This document shows positions 61,452 to 64,000 of a stretch of 64,000 nt of DNA, in pieces. Made by a program: the position numbers and the translations under genes. Location: the NCBI RefSeq assembly GCF_003076515.1, contig NZ_CP022390.1, positions 2,542,001-2,606,000 on the forward strand, given 5' to 3'. Origin of the DNA: Alcaligenes aquatilis (GTDB lineage Bacteria > Pseudomonadota > Gammaproteobacteria > Burkholderiales > Burkholderiaceae_B). The notes beneath the pieces are model-generated. The model worked only from the letters and a program-made list of their open reading frames with translations, had not been told where the DNA came from and ran no database searches. Numbering within the stretch: the first letter of the stretch is position 1; each line of letters starts with the position of its first letter.

Positions 61452-62516
61452 ATGACTAAAAAGCGGGCTTACGAAACCGAGGATCAGCGCTGGGCAGCCG
61501 TGCAAGCGCGGGACTGCGCCGCCGACGGCCAGTTCGTCTATGCGGTACGCACCACAGGCGTGTACTGCCAACCCAGCTCGACAACACGGCTTCCCAAGCG
61601 CGAAAACGTCGAGTTCTTTGATTCGGCCCAGGCTGCGGAAGCAGCGGGCTACCGTTACAGTCGTCGCGTCCGTGGCGACCAAACCAGTGCCGCAGCCGAA
61701 CGAGCCGCGATCGTGGCGCGCGCCTGCCGCCTGATCGAAACATCGGAAACACCCCCTTCGCTGGAGCAACTGGCCACCGCAGTAGGTAAGAGCCCCTTTC
61801 ATTTCCACCGACTGTTCAAAGCGGAAACCGGCCTGACGCCCAAGGCATACAGCTCGGCCTATCGCGCTCGCAGACTGCGCGAGGAACTGAGCAGCCCCAA
61901 CGCCTCCATCACGAACGCAATCTACGACAGCGGATTCAACTCCAACAGCCGCTTTTATGAAACCTCTGGACAGTTGTTGGGCATGCGCGCGCGCGAGTAC
62001 CGGGCCGGTGGTGCCGGTGCGCTTATCCGTTTCGCGGTGGGCCAGTGTTCGCTGGGAGCCATTCTGGTCGCCCAGAGCCAACGCGGCATCTGCGCCATCC
62101 TGCTGGGCGAGGACCCCGAACAACTGGTGCGCAATCTGCAAGACCAGTTTCCCAAAGCCGAGCTTATCGGCAGCGACGGGGATTTCGAGCAATTGATCGC
62201 CCAGGTCGTGGGCTTTATCGAAACCCCTTCCATTGGTTTGCACCTGCCGCTGGATGTACAGGGCACGGCCTTCCAGGAGCGTGTCTGGCGCGCCTTATGC
62301 GAGATCCCACCCGGCACCACCGTCAGCTACACCGAGATCGCCGAACGCATCGGCGCTCCCAAAGCGGTGCGCGCTGTGGCGCAGGCCTGCGCCAACAACC
62401 ACATTGCCGTGGCTATCCCCTGCCATCGCGTCGTGCGGCGCAATGGCGACCTGGCCGGCTACCGCTGGGGTATAGACCGTAAACGTGAACTACTGCGTCG
62501 TGAAGTACAAGACTGA
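61452..62516 (+). CDS. ada: Ada-type alkylated-DNA repair protein with degenerate N-terminal sensor
   Basis: A 354-residue protein of the Ada plan: N-terminal Ada domain, AraC helix-turn-helix (LEQLATAVGKSPFHFHRLFK; TNAIYDSGFNSNSRFYE), and a C-terminal O6-alkylguanine methyltransferase with the acceptor cysteine in AIPCHRVVRRNG (Cys324) and the following RNGDLAGYRWG. In the N-terminal domain the usual four zinc cysteines are reduced to one: Cys39 remains in GVYCQPSS, but Ser43, Ser70 and Val73 stand where E. coli Ada has Cys42, Cys69 and Cys72. Phosphotriester sensing is therefore probably lost, while O6-methylguanine repair should work. Confidence 0.9.
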   Translation: MTKKRAYETEDQRWAAVQARDCAADGQFVYAVRTTGVYCQPSSTTRLPKRENVEFFDSAQAAEAAGYRYSRRVRGDQTSAAAERAAIVARACRLIETSETPPSLEQLATAVGKSPFHFHRLFKAETGLTPKAYSSAYRARRLREELSSPNASITNAIYDSGFNSNSRFYETSGQLLGMRAREYRAGGAGALIRFAVGQCSLGAILVAQSQRGICAILLGEDPEQLVRNLQDQFPKAELIGSDGDFEQLIAQVVGFIETPSIGLHLPLDVQGTAFQERVWRALCEIPPGTTVSYTEIAERIGAPKAVRAVAQACANNHIAVAIPCHRVVRRNGDLAGYRWGIDRKRELLRREVQD

Positions 62517-62633
62517 TAGTCGGCTGCCTGCCCCATCATCAATAACGGGTTTTGAAGGCAAGAAACGGAGTTCCCCGTCAGGCCAGGATACATACGATAT
62601 GAGCTCCCAATAGAAATACAGGAGATTTCACTC

Positions 62634-63383
62634 ATGGCTTTGCTTGATGGAAAGGTTGCCCTTGTTACCGGAGCATCCTCTGGTATTGGACGCGCCATCG
62701 CATTGATGTTTGCTGAGCAGGGAGCGGCACTTGTTCTTACGGCAAGGCGCAGCGCTCTGCTTGAGGCCGTCGCCAAGGAAATCCGGCAGTCTGGCGGCTG
62801 CGCTGAGTTTGTGGCGGGGGACATTACACGGGCTGAAACCCATGAGCAGTTGATCGACGCCGCGACCAGCCGATTCGGAGGTCTGGATATTGCAATCAAT
62901 AACGCCGGTATTGTCGGTGCCCTCAAGCCGCTGGCTGAGATGACGCTGGAAGAATGGCAAGCCACACTGGACACCAATCTTGGAGCAGCCTTTTTGGGTG
63001 CGCGTAGCCAGATTCCGGCCATGCTCAAGCGCGGTGGCGGTTCGATTGTTTTCACATCGAGCTTTGTAGGCACCAGTGTTGGCCTGCCCGGCATGAGCGC
63101 CTATGGAGCCGCTAAGGCGGCACTCATGGGATTGGTCAAAGGCATTACTGCAGACTATGCGGCCAACGGCGTACGAGCCAATGCCCTTTTACCGGGCGGA
63201 ACCGATACAGACATCGCCGGAGACCAGAGCACCAAAGAATGGGCGGCTGGGCTGCACGCCATGAAACGAATCGCCAAACCTGAAGAAATTGCATCTGCTG
63301 CGCTTTTTCTTGCCAGCCCCATGTCCAGTTTTGTTACCGGCTCCGCCCTGTTTGCGGATGGCGGCAATGCGGCCGTGAAATGA
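62634..63383 (+). CDS. Short-chain dehydrogenase/reductase
   Basis: A 249-residue classical SDR. The Rossmann motif TGASSGIG, NNAG at about residue 86, and the catalytic Ser...Tyr-x3-Lys (SSFVG ... YGAAK) are intact; the C-terminal GGNAA replaces the common GG. AGGAG precedes ATG 62634. It is monocistronic; substrate unknown. Confidence 0.9.
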   Translation: MALLDGKVALVTGASSGIGRAIALMFAEQGAALVLTARRSALLEAVAKEIRQSGGCAEFVAGDITRAETHEQLIDAATSRFGGLDIAINNAGIVGALKPLAEMTLEEWQATLDTNLGAAFLGARSQIPAMLKRGGGSIVFTSSFVGTSVGLPGMSAYGAAKAALMGLVKGITADYAANGVRANALLPGGTDTDIAGDQSTKEWAAGLHAMKRIAKPEEIASAALFLASPMSSFVTGSALFADGGNAAVK

Positions 63384-63388
63384 CAAGG

Positions 63389-63418
63389 CGGTGCTTCCTG
63401 ACAACAGAGGAAGCACCG
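63389..63418. terminator. Hairpin between SDR and CcdA-like genes
   Basis: CGGTGCTTCCT (63389-63399) and AGGAAGCACCG (63408-63418) form a perfect 11-bp stem with an 8-base loop between convergent genes. No T-run, so termination would be Rho-independent only weakly. Confidence 0.6.
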
Positions 63419-63442
63419 CACGGATTTCAGGTAGCCGAAGGC

Positions 63443-64000
63443 TTAGCCCAACTGCCCTAAAACCGGGAACGTCTTGAGCACCCAGATAGCAAAACGCGCC
63501 AGTTCACCTGTGGCCATAGCCCAGCCCATCACAATCAAAACCAGACCCGCACCCCAGCGCACATAACGCCCGATCTTCCTGATTTGCGTCATGCGTTGCA
63601 AAAATGGGGTCACAAAGCAGGCGGCCAGGATAAAAGGGACGCCCAGGCCCAAGGCGTAAACGGACAGCAGAATACTGGCTTTGCCTGCGCTGGCCGTGCT
63701 GGCGCCCATCATCAAAATGCCAGCCAGAATCGGGCCGATACAGGGAGTCCAACCAAAACCGAAGGCCAGGCCCATCACCGTTGCACCGCCAGGACCCGCC
63801 GCCTTGCCGGACTCAAAGCGATAGTAGCGTTGCAGGCTCATGGGCATGCGCAGTACACCCATCACACTCAAACCTGCTAGCGCTACCATGACGCCCGCCG
63901 CCACATTCAGCTCATAACGGTACGCCATCAACAACTGCCCCAGATACGACAGGCTGGCCCCCAAAGCGATGAACACCAGCGAAAAACCGGCGACAAAGCA
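63443..64000 (-). CDS. CcdA/DsbD-type cytochrome c biogenesis membrane protein (partial)
   Basis: The gene runs off the right edge; the frame is open through base 64000, so the N-terminus is missing. The visible part (about 186 codons) has four to five helices and reads ...FVAGFSLVFIALGASLSYLG, with the CcdA pattern GFGWTPCIGPILAGILMMG carrying a redox cysteine and a second cysteine at about ACFVTPFLQR. CcdA proteins carry electrons from cytoplasmic thioredoxin to the periplasm for c-type cytochrome maturation. No neighbour is visible to say more. Confidence 0.85.
   Translation of the reverse strand, partial: CFVAGFSLVFIALGASLSYLGQLLMAYRYELNVAAGVMVALAGLSVMGVLRMPMSLQRYYRFESGKAAGPGGATVMGLAFGFGWTPCIGPILAGILMMGASTASAGKASILLSVYALGLGVPFILAACFVTPFLQRMTQIRKIGRYVRWGAGLVLIVMGWAMATGELARFAIWVLKTFPVLGQLG

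Overview
This window reads as chromosomal DNA of a betaproteobacterium of the Alcaligenaceae (Burkholderiales), most likely Alcaligenes or a close relative. That rests on recalled protein resemblance and gene order (tgt-yajC-secD-secF; miaB-phoH-ybeY-corC-lnt; an NAD-dependent molybdenum formate dehydrogenase operon of the Cupriavidus fds type); no database search was run. Coding density is high. There is no prophage, insertion sequence, CRISPR array, rRNA or origin that I can support.

Layout. 1-3.8 kb: end of tgt, then yajC-secD-secF (Sec translocon accessory proteins) and a terminator. 3.88-4.16 kb: a roughly 280-bp near-palindromic non-coding element with a perfect 31-bp inverted repeat. 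4.4-5.4 kb: a methionine aminopeptidase translationally coupled to a ParD-like ribbon-helix-helix protein, with a clear operator. 5.6-11.1 kb: miaB-phoH-ybeY / corC-lnt. 11.2-14.1 kb: a membrane PAS-GGDEF-EAL protein. 14.5-15.3 kb: a tandemly duplicated tRNA-Ala-Glu-Asp cassette. 15.6-20.4 kb: TetR plus a two-gene RND pump. 20.6-26.0 kb: DUF3293, thioesterase, bioB, DMT permease, MFS protein with an acidic tail, and a Prx5 peroxiredoxin. 26.4-32.2 kb: a DctPQM TRAP transporter divergent from a DctB/DctR-type two-component system.

32.3-46.2 kb is a molybdenum island: moaC-moaD-moaE-moaB-moeA on +, mobA and moaA on -, a ModE-like/PBP regulator on -, and divergently fdsG-fdsB-fdsA-fdhD-fdsD. The cofactor genes supply the formate dehydrogenase. 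A WYL-regulator/dimeric-barrel gene pair with its own operator interrupts the island at 35.4-36.8 kb.

46.4-51.5 kb holds uspA, a DUF442 protein and a polyprenyl-sugar/envelope glycan group (ChbG/HpnK deacetylase, GtrA flippase, ArnT-like transferase, GT2). 51.8-52.7 kb is a compact nitric-oxide module: an NsrR-type operator overlapping a promoter, a group III truncated haemoglobin and an NsrR-like Rrf2 sensor. It is followed by a 15-bp tandem repeat of nearly eight copies and a 15-bp hairpin. 52.9-60.2 kb: serA, a di-haem cytochrome c peroxidase and a complete livKHMGF ABC operon. 60.5-64 kb: an Ivy-type lysozyme inhibitor, a copper chaperone behind a CueR-like 19-bp-spacer promoter, an Ada protein lacking three of its four zinc cysteines, an SDR and the start-truncated ccdA-like gene.

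Most interesting leads: the palindromic element, the ParD-like/Map coupling, the NsrR-haemoglobin module with its adjacent tandem repeat, the degenerate Ada sensor domain, the MoaB with a substituted active-site motif, and the unexplained perfect inverted repeats upstream of bioB and of the WYL regulator.
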